Made by a program: the position numbers and the translations under genes
Notes under the pieces: model-generated
Seen by the model: the letters and a program-made list of their open reading frames with translations, nothing else
Databases searched by the model: none
Told to the model about the DNA's origin: nothing
Assembly: GCF_947499265.1 (NCBI RefSeq)
Contig: NZ_CANMNK010000007.1
Location: 62,001 to 126,000, forward strand
Reading direction: 5' to 3'
Length of the DNA stretch: 64,000 bases
DNA from: an uncultured Roseobacter sp.
Lineage (GTDB): Bacteria > Pseudomonadota > Alphaproteobacteria > Rhodobacterales > Rhodobacteraceae
Shown here: positions 36,688-44,228 of the stretch, in pieces
How the letters are laid out: the number at the start of each line of letters is the position of its first letter
How positions within the stretch are numbered: the first letter of the stretch is position 1

Positions 36688-37365
36688 GTGCAGAACCAGT
36701 CGGCAGATGTAACCTGGAACGCGAATGGTGTGCCTGTTTCCAACCGTTTTGACGACCCCTATTTCAGCCTCGAAAACGGATTGGAAGAAACGCGCCATGT
36801 GTTTTTGCAAGGCAACGGGTTGCCTAAACGCTTTTGTGACGGTTTTCATGTGGCGGAACTTGGGTTTGGGACAGGTCTGAATTTTCTGACAACCGTTCGC
36901 GCCTGGCAGCAATTCGGTGTCGCGGGGCGTCTGAAGTTTACGAGTTTTGAGGCCTACCCGATGTCTGCACCGGAGATTGAAAAGGCGTTGTCCGCTTTTC
37001 CGGAGCTGCATGACCTGGCCGCTGCCCTGGTTGCTCTGTGGAGCCCGGAGGGCGGTCCTATCGCGTTTGGTGAGGATGTCGTGCTGAACCTGCTGGTCGG
37101 CGATGCCAGCACTGAACTTCAAACCTGGTCCGACAAGGCAAATGCGTGGTATCTGGACGGGTTTTCGCCCGCAAAGAATCCTGAGCTTTGGTCGGATGCT
37201 ATCCTGAAACAGGTCGCGCTGCACACCGCCAGCAGGGGCAGCTTTGCCACCTATACGGCGGCCGGATTTGTGCGCCGCGCGCTAACGGACGCCGGATTCG
37301 AGGTCACAAGAACCAAGGGGTATGGTCGCAAGCGGCATATGTCGGTCGGAGTACTGACATCGTGA
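36688..37365 (+). CDS. mnmD: tRNA 5-methylaminomethyl-2-thiouridine(34) methyltransferase MnmD
   Basis: A 225-residue Class I methyltransferase equivalent to the MnmC(m) domain. Seen: N-terminal VTWNANGVPVSNRFDDPYFSLENGLEETRHVFL, SAM motif VAELGFGTGLNFLTTV, and the family hallmark WYLDGFSPAKNPELWSD. It completes mnm5(s2)U34 in tRNA anticodons. The start is GTG 36688. In enterobacteria this is fused to the oxidase; here the halves are separate, divergent genes. Its TGA overlaps the GTG of the next gene. Confidence 0.92.
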   Translation: MQNQSADVTWNANGVPVSNRFDDPYFSLENGLEETRHVFLQGNGLPKRFCDGFHVAELGFGTGLNFLTTVRAWQQFGVAGRLKFTSFEAYPMSAPEIEKALSAFPELHDLAAALVALWSPEGGPIAFGEDVVLNLLVGDASTELQTWSDKANAWYLDGFSPAKNPELWSDAILKQVALHTASRGSFATYTAAGFVRRALTDAGFEVTRTKGYGRKRHMSVGVLTS

Positions 37366-38231
37366 CGCAGACAAACAATGTCCGTCTTGGCGTCATCCTG
37401 ATGCTGCTGACCACCATCGTATTTGCGCTGCAGGATGGCATCTCACGGCATCTTGCCGACGCCTATAATGTCTATCTGGTGGTGATGGTACGCTATTGGT
37501 TCTTTGCGGCGTTTGTCATCGCAGTGGCGCGCAGAAAGGCTGGCGGCATAGGCGCGGCGGCGCAGACAAAACAGCCTTTGGTTCAAGGGTTTCGCGGCGT
37601 CCTGCTCGCTCTGGAGGTCTGCGTCATGGTCACGGGATTCACGCTTTTGGGACTGGTCGAAAGCCATGCCGTCTTTGCCTGTTACCCTTTGTTGGTCGCG
37701 GCGCTCTCTGGTCCCCTGCTGGGTGAAAAAGTCGGGTGGCGCAGGTGGGCGGCGATCGGCGTGGGGTTCGTTGGGGTCATGATCATCCTGCAACCGGGCG
37801 TTTCGGTCTTTAACACCTACGCAGTGATCCCCTTGCTAGCGGCCCTGATGTTCGCACTCTATGGGCTTTTGACCCGGTTCGTCGCCAGACAGGACAGCAC
37901 AGCAACCAGCTTTTTCTGGACCGGAACCGCGGGTGCCATCACGATGACCATCATTGGCATCTGGTTTTGGGAACCTATGACGGGTGTGGACTGGATGTGG
38001 ATGGCGCTTCTATGTGTGACCGGCGCGTCCGGCCATTGGCTGCTGATCCGCTGCTACGAAGTTGCTGAGGCCAGCGCCGTGCAGCCCTTCGCCTATTTCC
38101 AGCTGGTCTTCGCGTCCGCGCTGGGGATCACGATCTTTGGCGAATCTATTCGGCCCAATGTGGCCCTGGGCGTGACGGTCATTGTCGCCGCGGGCCTATT
38201 CACCCTTTGGCGCGAACGGCAGCAGCGTTGA
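37362..38231 (+). CDS. DMT superfamily (EamA) transporter
   Basis: A 289-residue integral membrane protein with ten predicted helices in two EamA repeats; recognisable parts are LGVILMLLTTIVFALQDGISRHLA, AVFACYPLLVAALSGPLLGEKVGWRRWAAIGVGFVGVMIILQPG and AVQPFAYFQLVFASALGITIFGESIRPNVALG. It probably exports metabolites such as amino acids; the substrate is unknown. The GTG start at 37362 is coupled to mnmD (GTGA). Its 3' end overlaps the end of the convergent transglycosylase gene by 36 bp. Confidence 0.9.
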   Translation: MTQTNNVRLGVILMLLTTIVFALQDGISRHLADAYNVYLVVMVRYWFFAAFVIAVARRKAGGIGAAAQTKQPLVQGFRGVLLALEVCVMVTGFTLLGLVESHAVFACYPLLVAALSGPLLGEKVGWRRWAAIGVGFVGVMIILQPGVSVFNTYAVIPLLAALMFALYGLLTRFVARQDSTATSFFWTGTAGAITMTIIGIWFWEPMTGVDWMWMALLCVTGASGHWLLIRCYEVAEASAVQPFAYFQLVFASALGITIFGESIRPNVALGVTVIVAAGLFTLWRERQQR

Positions 38232-40169
38232 GCCCATCAATTCCTCGGTGAAGCTCTGCGGCAAAGGTTCCTGGCCCAGCCGCGCGCGGTAGATTGGCAG
38301 GCTTTCGGTGACACGCATGACGTAGTTGCGTGTTTCCCGAAACGGAATGTGCTCAATCCAATCGATGATGTCGACGTCGCCCCTGCGCGGGTCCCCATAG
38401 GTCAGCATCCAGCGGTCCGGGCGGCTGGGACCAGCGTTATATCCGGCTGACATCATCACCACATTCCCGCGGAACCGTGCTGCAAGTTTGGACAGATAGG
38501 CCGCACCGAGCTCTGCATTATATTTGGGATCTGAGGTCAGCCGATCCGTGCTGTGTTCGCCTTTGCGCCCAAGGGAGGCAGCAACCTCACGCCCTGTCGC
38601 CGGCATGATCTGCATAAGCCCACGCGCGCCCACGCCGCTTTGCACACGCGGATCAAACTCGCTTTCCCGCCGCGCAATGGCGAGCACCATATCGCGGGCC
38701 ATGGGAAGGTCCTGGGCCGCCACCGAATGCAGTGGGTAATATCCGCGTGGCACAACCACCGCGCGCCGCGCTGTCCGTTTGCCAATCATCACGGCGAGGT
38801 GGGGTTGTTCTGCATCCAATGCGGCTTCGGCCAGCAGCGTGGCTTCTTCCTCGTTGAGGCTCTCCGCAAGGTGCGTCCAGAACCGCTCCGCCAGATCGAG
38901 TTCGCCTGAGGCCTGCAACAACAACCCTGCGATGAAGACAGGTGATTTTGCCAGCGGTGCCTCCCGCCAGTCGCCGGGGGCGCGATCCGCAAATAGTGCG
39001 TCATCAAAGGGCAAGTCTGCACGTTCCGCGGCCAGCAAACCATAAAATGATGTCTGATACTGTGCGCCCCGCGCATAGGCCTGATCAGCCGCGGCGACAT
39101 CGCCCATCGCTTCCAGCGCCCGGCCCTGCCAATAACCCGCGCGCCCCTTGGAAATCGGAGAGCGCACAGCGGCGCCGTGATTCTTGAAGTGTTGCAACGC
39201 CGTTTCCGGCTCGTTCAACTTGCGCAACGCGATATACCCGGAAAGCCATTCCAAATCGGCGTAATTCGATCCGGCTGTTAGGAAATGCCGCGACGCAATC
39301 TCATAGGCACGCTCGGCATTACCATCGCGCATTTCATCGCGCGCCATGGACCGGCGACGGCTGCCCCAGGCTTCGGGCTCACCAAGCGCTTCGGCACTGG
39401 TGGAGGTGGCTTGCAACAGAGATTTCGCATCATCCCAGCGGCCCTTCCGCGCGCGCCAGACAAATCTTTCGTACTGCAGCCCAGGGTTTTTCGCATGGCT
39501 CCCTGGGATTTTCGCGATCAATGCATCCACACCATTTGCCCGCGCACGCAGGGCAATCCGGGCATTGGCCACGGCGAGGTCCGCAGCAGGTACCAGATCA
39601 AACAGCCGCCGGGCGTTTTCGATCGCACCAGCCCATAGCATCGCATCCAACCGAGCGACGGTATGTTTTTTCAACAAGGCGCTGTGGTTGGCCAGAAAGA
39701 GCGACTGGGCGCTCGATCCCATCGGCATGGCGCGCCATGCAGACACCAGAATATCATTTGCCTTTTCGGGCGATCCGCTGCGTGCAAGCGCTTCGGCATG
39801 GCGCAGCACACCTTCCGGCGTCTGCGCCGCGTATTCGGCAAAGAACGCGATCACGTTGGAATCTTTTTCTTTGATCACGACACGTTCGGATTGCTTACGC
39901 AAATAGGGCTCGCCCGGCCAATCCGGGCGCCGCTCCAGGAACGCGGTAACCTCGCGATAGGACCCTTTGCCAGCGCGCAAGCGCGACCATTCAATAACGT
40001 CTGCGGCGACGTCACCGTCGCGCGCGGCAATTTTCGCAGCTGTACGCCAATCGCCGTCTCGCAGAGCATCCATTGCCCATGCCAGGGGTCTGGGCCGTTC
40101 CGCCAAAGCCGGTGCCGCAGTCATTAAAACCAAAATCAGTGTCGTCAGCCAGCGTCTGATCACTTGCAT
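38196..40169 (-). CDS. Soluble lytic murein transglycosylase (Slt70 type)
   Basis: A 657-residue periplasmic enzyme that cleaves peptidoglycan glycan strands to 1,6-anhydromuropeptides. A signal peptide (MQVIRRWLTTLILVLMTAAPALA) is followed by a long alpha-superhelical U-domain and a C-terminal SLT domain with the catalytic Glu in ARRESEFDP, then GARGLMQIMPATGREVA and MMSAGYNAGPSRPDRWM. ATG 40169 gives a proper signal peptide; the frame reaches 40214. E. coli Slt70 is 645 residues, so the length fits. Confidence 0.93.
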   Translation of the reverse strand: MQVIRRWLTTLILVLMTAAPALAERPRPLAWAMDALRDGDWRTAAKIAARDGDVAADVIEWSRLRAGKGSYREVTAFLERRPDWPGEPYLRKQSERVVIKEKDSNVIAFFAEYAAQTPEGVLRHAEALARSGSPEKANDILVSAWRAMPMGSSAQSLFLANHSALLKKHTVARLDAMLWAGAIENARRLFDLVPAADLAVANARIALRARANGVDALIAKIPGSHAKNPGLQYERFVWRARKGRWDDAKSLLQATSTSAEALGEPEAWGSRRRSMARDEMRDGNAERAYEIASRHFLTAGSNYADLEWLSGYIALRKLNEPETALQHFKNHGAAVRSPISKGRAGYWQGRALEAMGDVAAADQAYARGAQYQTSFYGLLAAERADLPFDDALFADRAPGDWREAPLAKSPVFIAGLLLQASGELDLAERFWTHLAESLNEEEATLLAEAALDAEQPHLAVMIGKRTARRAVVVPRGYYPLHSVAAQDLPMARDMVLAIARRESEFDPRVQSGVGARGLMQIMPATGREVAASLGRKGEHSTDRLTSDPKYNAELGAAYLSKLAARFRGNVVMMSAGYNAGPSRPDRWMLTYGDPRRGDVDIIDWIEHIPFRETRNYVMRVTESLPIYRARLGQEPLPQSFTEELMGSTLLPFAPKGE

Positions 40170-40296
40170 TTCCCAGCGTTTGAGGGCTAGAGCCTCTGAT
40201 ACATATAACTTCATAGTCGTGGATCAAATCACGATCATGCTGAAATGTGGTTAATCTCAGGCCATTTGCCGGCCAAATTAAAAAAGGAGCGTGCAC

Positions 40297-41172
40297 ATGT
40301 TCAAAGGCTCAATGCCTGCCCTCGTCACGCCGTTCAGGAACGGCGAGCTGGATCTTGAGACCCTCAAGAAGCTGGTCGAGTGGCATATCGGTGAAGGCAG
40401 CAACGGTTTGGTCCCGGTGGGCACAACCGGTGAAAGCCCGACCCTGACCCACCGCGAACACGAGATCGTCGTCGAAGAGGTCGTGAAAGCGGCCGCGGGG
40501 CGCATCCCGGTCATTGCTGGCGCGGGGTCAAACAACACGATCGAAGCGATGCGGCTGGCCCGCCATGCGGAAAAAGTGGGCGCGGATGCCGTGCTGGTTG
40601 TCACGCCTTACTACAATAAACCCACGCAATCCGGTCTGATCGCGCATTTCACCGCGCTGCACGATTGCTGCGAGCTGCCAATCATCATCTACAACATCCC
40701 CGGTCGGTCGGTTGTGGACATGTCGCCGGAAACCATGGGCGAATTGGCGAAACTGCCGCGTATCGTCGGCGTGAAAGATGCCACCGGCGATCTGGCGCGG
40801 GTCAGTGACCAGCGGATCACCTGCGGGTCGGATTTCATCCAACTTTCGGGCGAAGACGCGACTGCGCATGGCTTCAACGCACAGGGCGGTGTCGGCTGCA
40901 TTTCCGTGACGGCCAATGTGGCGCCAAAACTGTTGAGCGACATGCAGGCGGCTTGCCGCGCCGGGGATTATGGCGCCGCGTTGAATATTCAGGACCGTTT
41001 GATGCCACTGCACAAGGCGATCTTTACCGAGCCTGGGCTTGTGGGCGTGAAATACGCCATGTCGCGGCTGGATCTGTGTTCGGATGAGGTGCGCCTGCCG
41101 CTGACCGGCCTGTCGGATGCGACACGTGGATTGGTGGATGACGGCCTGCGCCACGCGGGTCTGACAAACTGA
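40297..41172 (+). CDS. dapA: 4-hydroxy-tetrahydrodipicolinate synthase
   Basis: A 291-residue (beta/alpha)8 aldolase making the first committed step to lysine and diaminopimelate. Seen: [30 protein letters not shown] (substrate Thr-Thr), [13 protein letters not shown] (Tyr of the catalytic triad), [11 protein letters not shown] and the Schiff-base lysine in [10 protein letters not shown] (about 162). AAGGAG at 40284-40289 fits ATG 40297 best. It is divergent from the transglycosylase gene, a link between cell-wall precursor supply and turnover that may be incidental. Confidence 0.96.
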   Translation: MFKGSMPALVTPFRNGELDLETLKKLVEWHIGEGSNGLVPVGTTGESPTLTHREHEIVVEEVVKAAAGRIPVIAGAGSNNTIEAMRLARHAEKVGADAVLVVTPYYNKPTQSGLIAHFTALHDCCELPIIIYNIPGRSVVDMSPETMGELAKLPRIVGVKDATGDLARVSDQRITCGSDFIQLSGEDATAHGFNAQGGVGCISVTANVAPKLLSDMQAACRAGDYGAALNIQDRLMPLHKAIFTEPGLVGVKYAMSRLDLCSDEVRLPLTGLSDATRGLVDDGLRHAGLTN

Positions 41173-41174
41173 CG

Positions 41175-41205
41175 GGGGTGGCGGGATCACCCTGTCACCC
41201 CTTCC
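41175..41205 (+). terminator. Possible terminator after dapA
   Basis: GGGGTG...CACCCC with an inner GGG-atca-CCC, starting 2 bp after the dapA stop and followed by a short TT. Weak because the T run is short. Confidence 0.35.
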
Positions 41206-41274
41206 AATCGCCTTCAAACACGTCATGATGGCTTCGGGCTTTGTGCGGACATTGCACGCTGGGAGGAGGCCATC

Positions 41275-42438
41275 ATGAACATTCTGCCGATCATTTCCAA
41301 AAGCACCCCGGAGCTGGAAGCGATTTTTCGCGATTTCCACAGACATCCGGAAATCGGTTTCAAGGAGAGCCGCACCAGCGGGATCGTCGCCGATGTGCTG
41401 ACGCGCTACGGCGCTGATGAGGTGCACACCGGGATTGCAGAGACGGGCGTTGTCGCGCTGATCCACGGTAAAGGCCAGGGCAATCGCCGCGTCGGTCTGC
41501 GGGCGGATATGGATGCCTTGCCGATCCTTGAGGCCAGCGCCCTCGACTATGCCTCCGCTACCCCCGGTGTCATGCATGCCTGCGGTCACGATGGGCATAC
41601 GACCATGCTGCTGGGGGCGGCGAAGCATCTGGCCGCGACACGGGATTTCGATGGCACGGCGGTGTTGATCTTTCAGCCCGCCGAAGAGGGCCTCGGCGGC
41701 GCGCGCGGCATGATCGCAGAAGGGCTCTTTGACCGCTTTCCCTGTGACGAGATTTTCGGCATGCACAATTATCCAACAGGTTGTCCGGGGCGTTTCGGCA
41801 TTTGCAAAGGGCCCGCACTCGCCGGGGCTGCCTTCTTTGACATCAATATCCAGGGTCTCGGAAGCCACGCGGCGATGCCGCAGGAAGGTCGCGATGCCTT
41901 GATGGTTGCAACGACCTTGGCGGCGCAATTGAACACCATCCTCAGCCGGAATATCGACCCGTTGGAAACCTGCGTCCTATCCGTCACGCAAATCCATTCC
42001 GGTAACGCCTATAACGTCGTGCCCGAAAAAGCGCATCTGGCCGGCACCATTCGCTATTTCAAGGACGAGATCTACGCAGTCGCTGCAGAGCGCATGGAGA
42101 CGATATGCAAAGGTTTCGCGGCGGCGCATGGTGTCGAGATCGATCTGGATCTGCGCAATGTCTTCGATGTCCTGATCAATGATGCCGATCTGTCAGAGGC
42201 CTATATGGCAGCGGCGGCCGACATCGTTGGAGTGGAAAATACCTCAACCGAAAACACGCCGGTCACCGGGTCGGAGGATTTTGCCGACATGCTCAAGGTT
42301 GTGCCCGGCGCCTATTGCAACCTGGGCCACAGCGGCACGGTGCCGCTGCATAACCCGGGATTTGTGCTGGGCGAGGAGATCCTGCCCATCGGCGCGTCGA
42401 TCATGGCCCGCGTCGTGGAACGCAGGCTGCCGCTTTAG
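41275..42438 (+). CDS. M20 family amidohydrolase (hippurate hydrolase/N-acyl amino acid type)
   Basis: A 387-residue metallo-amidohydrolase. Seen: FHRHPEIGFKE, GLRADMDALPI, MHACGHDGHTTMLLGAAK (metal His/Asp), FQPAEEGLGGARGMI (catalytic Glu), FGMHNYPTGCPGRF and TGSEDFADML. These enzymes hydrolyse N-acyl or N-acetyl amino acids, hippurate or indole-acetyl conjugates; the substrate here is open. GGGAGGAGG precedes ATG 41275. Its end overlaps soeC by 4 bp, convergent. Confidence 0.92.
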   Translation: MNILPIISKSTPELEAIFRDFHRHPEIGFKESRTSGIVADVLTRYGADEVHTGIAETGVVALIHGKGQGNRRVGLRADMDALPILEASALDYASATPGVMHACGHDGHTTMLLGAAKHLAATRDFDGTAVLIFQPAEEGLGGARGMIAEGLFDRFPCDEIFGMHNYPTGCPGRFGICKGPALAGAAFFDINIQGLGSHAAMPQEGRDALMVATTLAAQLNTILSRNIDPLETCVLSVTQIHSGNAYNVVPEKAHLAGTIRYFKDEIYAVAAERMETICKGFAAAHGVEIDLDLRNVFDVLINDADLSEAYMAAAADIVGVENTSTENTPVTGSEDFADMLKVVPGAYCNLGHSGTVPLHNPGFVLGEEILPIGASIMARVVERRLPL

Positions 42439-43307
42439 CGCTTGCCGTAGTAGAGACCCACCACATGTTCGGCTTCTGCGAAAAACAGCCAGCGCGCGGT
42501 CAATACACCTGCGACGTGACTGATCACCGCCAGCAGCGCGAAGAAATGCGAGAAGGGTAGGATCAGCAGCACGAAGGGCACGGCGACCATCAGGATCAGC
42601 GAGATTGCCCGCAGTTTCTGGCTGTGCTTGCGTCCGATTTCATGCACGAATTCGCGCAGCAGGTAGTTGGTGCCGGTGTGGGGCGGCTCGAACGCCCGGA
42701 CTTTGCCAATGCTGCCAAGCCCCGTGGCCGTTGCCATATCGGTCCCCGATGCGGCCAGCGCCTTATCGCCCTCAACCCAGGTGAAGACTTGCACAAGCCC
42801 GGCGATCACCAGCAGCACCAGGGCAATCGAAACCTGTCCGGCAAAGAGCGCGCCGCCCGCCAGCGACAGGGAGAGGAACTTCACCGGGGTGATGTTCATG
42901 TTCCAGCGCGGGATGGTCTTGAGCTGGGTGTAAATCATCGATGTGGTGAAAACCGTTGCCAGCGACATCACCGCGCCCAGAATGCCAAGGATCGCGATGC
43001 GGGTTTGAAAGAACACCAATCCCGCAGCATACAGACCCATCAGAACCAGGGCGCCGACGGCGCACCAGGCTTCGCGGCTGAGCCAGCTGGAGCGCCACTG
43101 GGTGAAGGCTTTGACCGCGCGTTCAGGGCGCCCCAGGTGGAAGGTCGACGCCAGCAAGCCACCCACGGCCATCGCATAGGCGATCGCAAAGAAGGCAAAA
43201 GCCATCCAGCCGGTGACAGCCGGGTATCCCAGCCCCAGAAAAAACAACAAACCGAAGCCCAGGCCGCTGAACGTCGTGAAGAAAATGACAGAGGGTGCCG
43301 GATGCAT
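42435..43307 (-). CDS. soeC: Sulfite dehydrogenase membrane subunit SoeC (DmsC/NrfD-like anchor)
   Basis: A 290-residue polytopic protein with about eight hydrophobic helices and the DmsC-type motif LLASTFHLGRPERAVKAFTQWRSSWLSREAW. In SoeABC it anchors the complex to the inner membrane and passes electrons to the quinone pool. It is the last gene of xsc-pta-soeABC and overlaps soeB by one base. By sequence alone it is only 'DmsC family'; the assignment to sulfite oxidation rests on the Xsc/Pta context and the known roseobacter arrangement. Confidence 0.85.
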   Translation of the reverse strand: MHPAPSVIFFTTFSGLGFGLLFFLGLGYPAVTGWMAFAFFAIAYAMAVGGLLASTFHLGRPERAVKAFTQWRSSWLSREAWCAVGALVLMGLYAAGLVFFQTRIAILGILGAVMSLATVFTTSMIYTQLKTIPRWNMNITPVKFLSLSLAGGALFAGQVSIALVLLVIAGLVQVFTWVEGDKALAASGTDMATATGLGSIGKVRAFEPPHTGTNYLLREFVHEIGRKHSQKLRAISLILMVAVPFVLLILPFSHFFALLAVISHVAGVLTARWLFFAEAEHVVGLYYGKR

Positions 43308-44068
43308 CAGAGTTTCTCCAAGGTCTTGTCGAGCCAGCCGAGGAAGCCTTTTGGCTCCTCCGCAACCGGTTCGAGGAAGGGGGCGAGCACATCAAACTCA
43401 GGTCCCGATTCCGGGATCGTGTCTTTCGGACGTGGTGGCAGGTATTGGTTGACCGGTTTGGTGCCTTGTTCGGGCATCAGGTCCATGCCACCGCGTTCTG
43501 CCACCAGTTTGCTGACGTCGCTGTTTTCATCGCCAAGATCGCCAAAGTGGCGGGCGCCGGCGGGGCAGGTGCGTACGCAAGCGGGCTGGCGGTCCTCTTC
43601 GGGCAGGTTCTCGTTGTAGATCCGGTCGACGCAGAGGGTGCATTTTTTCATCACCCCTTCGGCTTGATCCAATTCGCGGGCACCATAGGGGCAGGCCCAG
43701 GCACACAGGCCGCAGCCAATACAATTGGATTCGTTGACCAGCACAATGCCGTCTTCGACACGCTTGTAGCTGGCGCCGGTGGGGCAGACGGTCACGCAGG
43801 GAGCGTCGTCGCAGTGCAGACAGGACTTGGGAAAGTGGATCAGCTGAGCGGCCGCATCGCCTTCCGGCTGCACCTCGAAGCTGTGCACGCGATTCAGAAA
43901 GGTGCCGGAATTATCGGCACCGTAGGCGTTCTGATCGCTGAGCGGCGCACCGTAGTTTTCGGTATTCCATCCTTTGCAGGAGATCACGCAGGCATGGCAG
44001 CCGACGCAGGTATCGAGGTCGATGACGAGCCCCAGTTTCTTTTCGGTTTTGGCTGGCAGAGTGGTCAT
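43307..44068 (-). CDS. soeB: Sulfite dehydrogenase iron-sulfur subunit SoeB
   Basis: A 253-residue ferredoxin-like subunit with four cysteine clusters: CVGCHACVISC, CLHCDDAPCVTVCPTGA, CIGCGLCAWACPYGA and CTLCVDRI plus CVRTCPAGA, enough for four [4Fe-4S] centres as in DmsB. It links SoeA to the quinone-reducing SoeC. No signal sequence, consistent with a cytoplasmic complex. It is separated from soeA by 160 bp that carry a repeat element. Confidence 0.88.
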   Translation of the reverse strand: MTTLPAKTEKKLGLVIDLDTCVGCHACVISCKGWNTENYGAPLSDQNAYGADNSGTFLNRVHSFEVQPEGDAAAQLIHFPKSCLHCDDAPCVTVCPTGASYKRVEDGIVLVNESNCIGCGLCAWACPYGARELDQAEGVMKKCTLCVDRIYNENLPEEDRQPACVRTCPAGARHFGDLGDENSDVSKLVAERGGMDLMPEQGTKPVNQYLPPRPKDTIPESGPEFDVLAPFLEPVAEEPKGFLGWLDKTLEKL

Positions 44069-44164
44069 GAGAGGCCCTCTTTTCTGGCTGTCAGTGCGAC
44101 GCCGGTATCACGTCGGTTTTGCGCGGGTGTTACGTCGGGGCATCGTAGGAGACCGTTGAGGTTT

Positions 44165-44224
44165 GGGGGCTCTGCCCCCGCGCGCGGGGCGCGCTCCCCC
44201 GGGATATTTGCGGCCAGAAGAAGC
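44165..44224. repeat. Intergenic REP-like repeat, copy 2, inside the soe operon
   Basis: GGGGGC-tct-GCCCCCG (44165-44180) is followed by a GC-rich run and CTCCCCCGGGATATTTG, then CGGCCAGAAGAAG. The second half is the family-typical CCCGGGATATTT..GGCCAGAAGAAG. It lies between soeA and soeB and could form an mRNA hairpin that alters the subunit ratio. Confidence 0.55.
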
Positions 44225-44228
44225 AGGG

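Noticed and set aside
40528..41928. A 466-codon minus-strand frame spanning dapA and the M20 gene
   Set aside because: It runs across two well-defined + strand genes and the gap between them, with no homology features.
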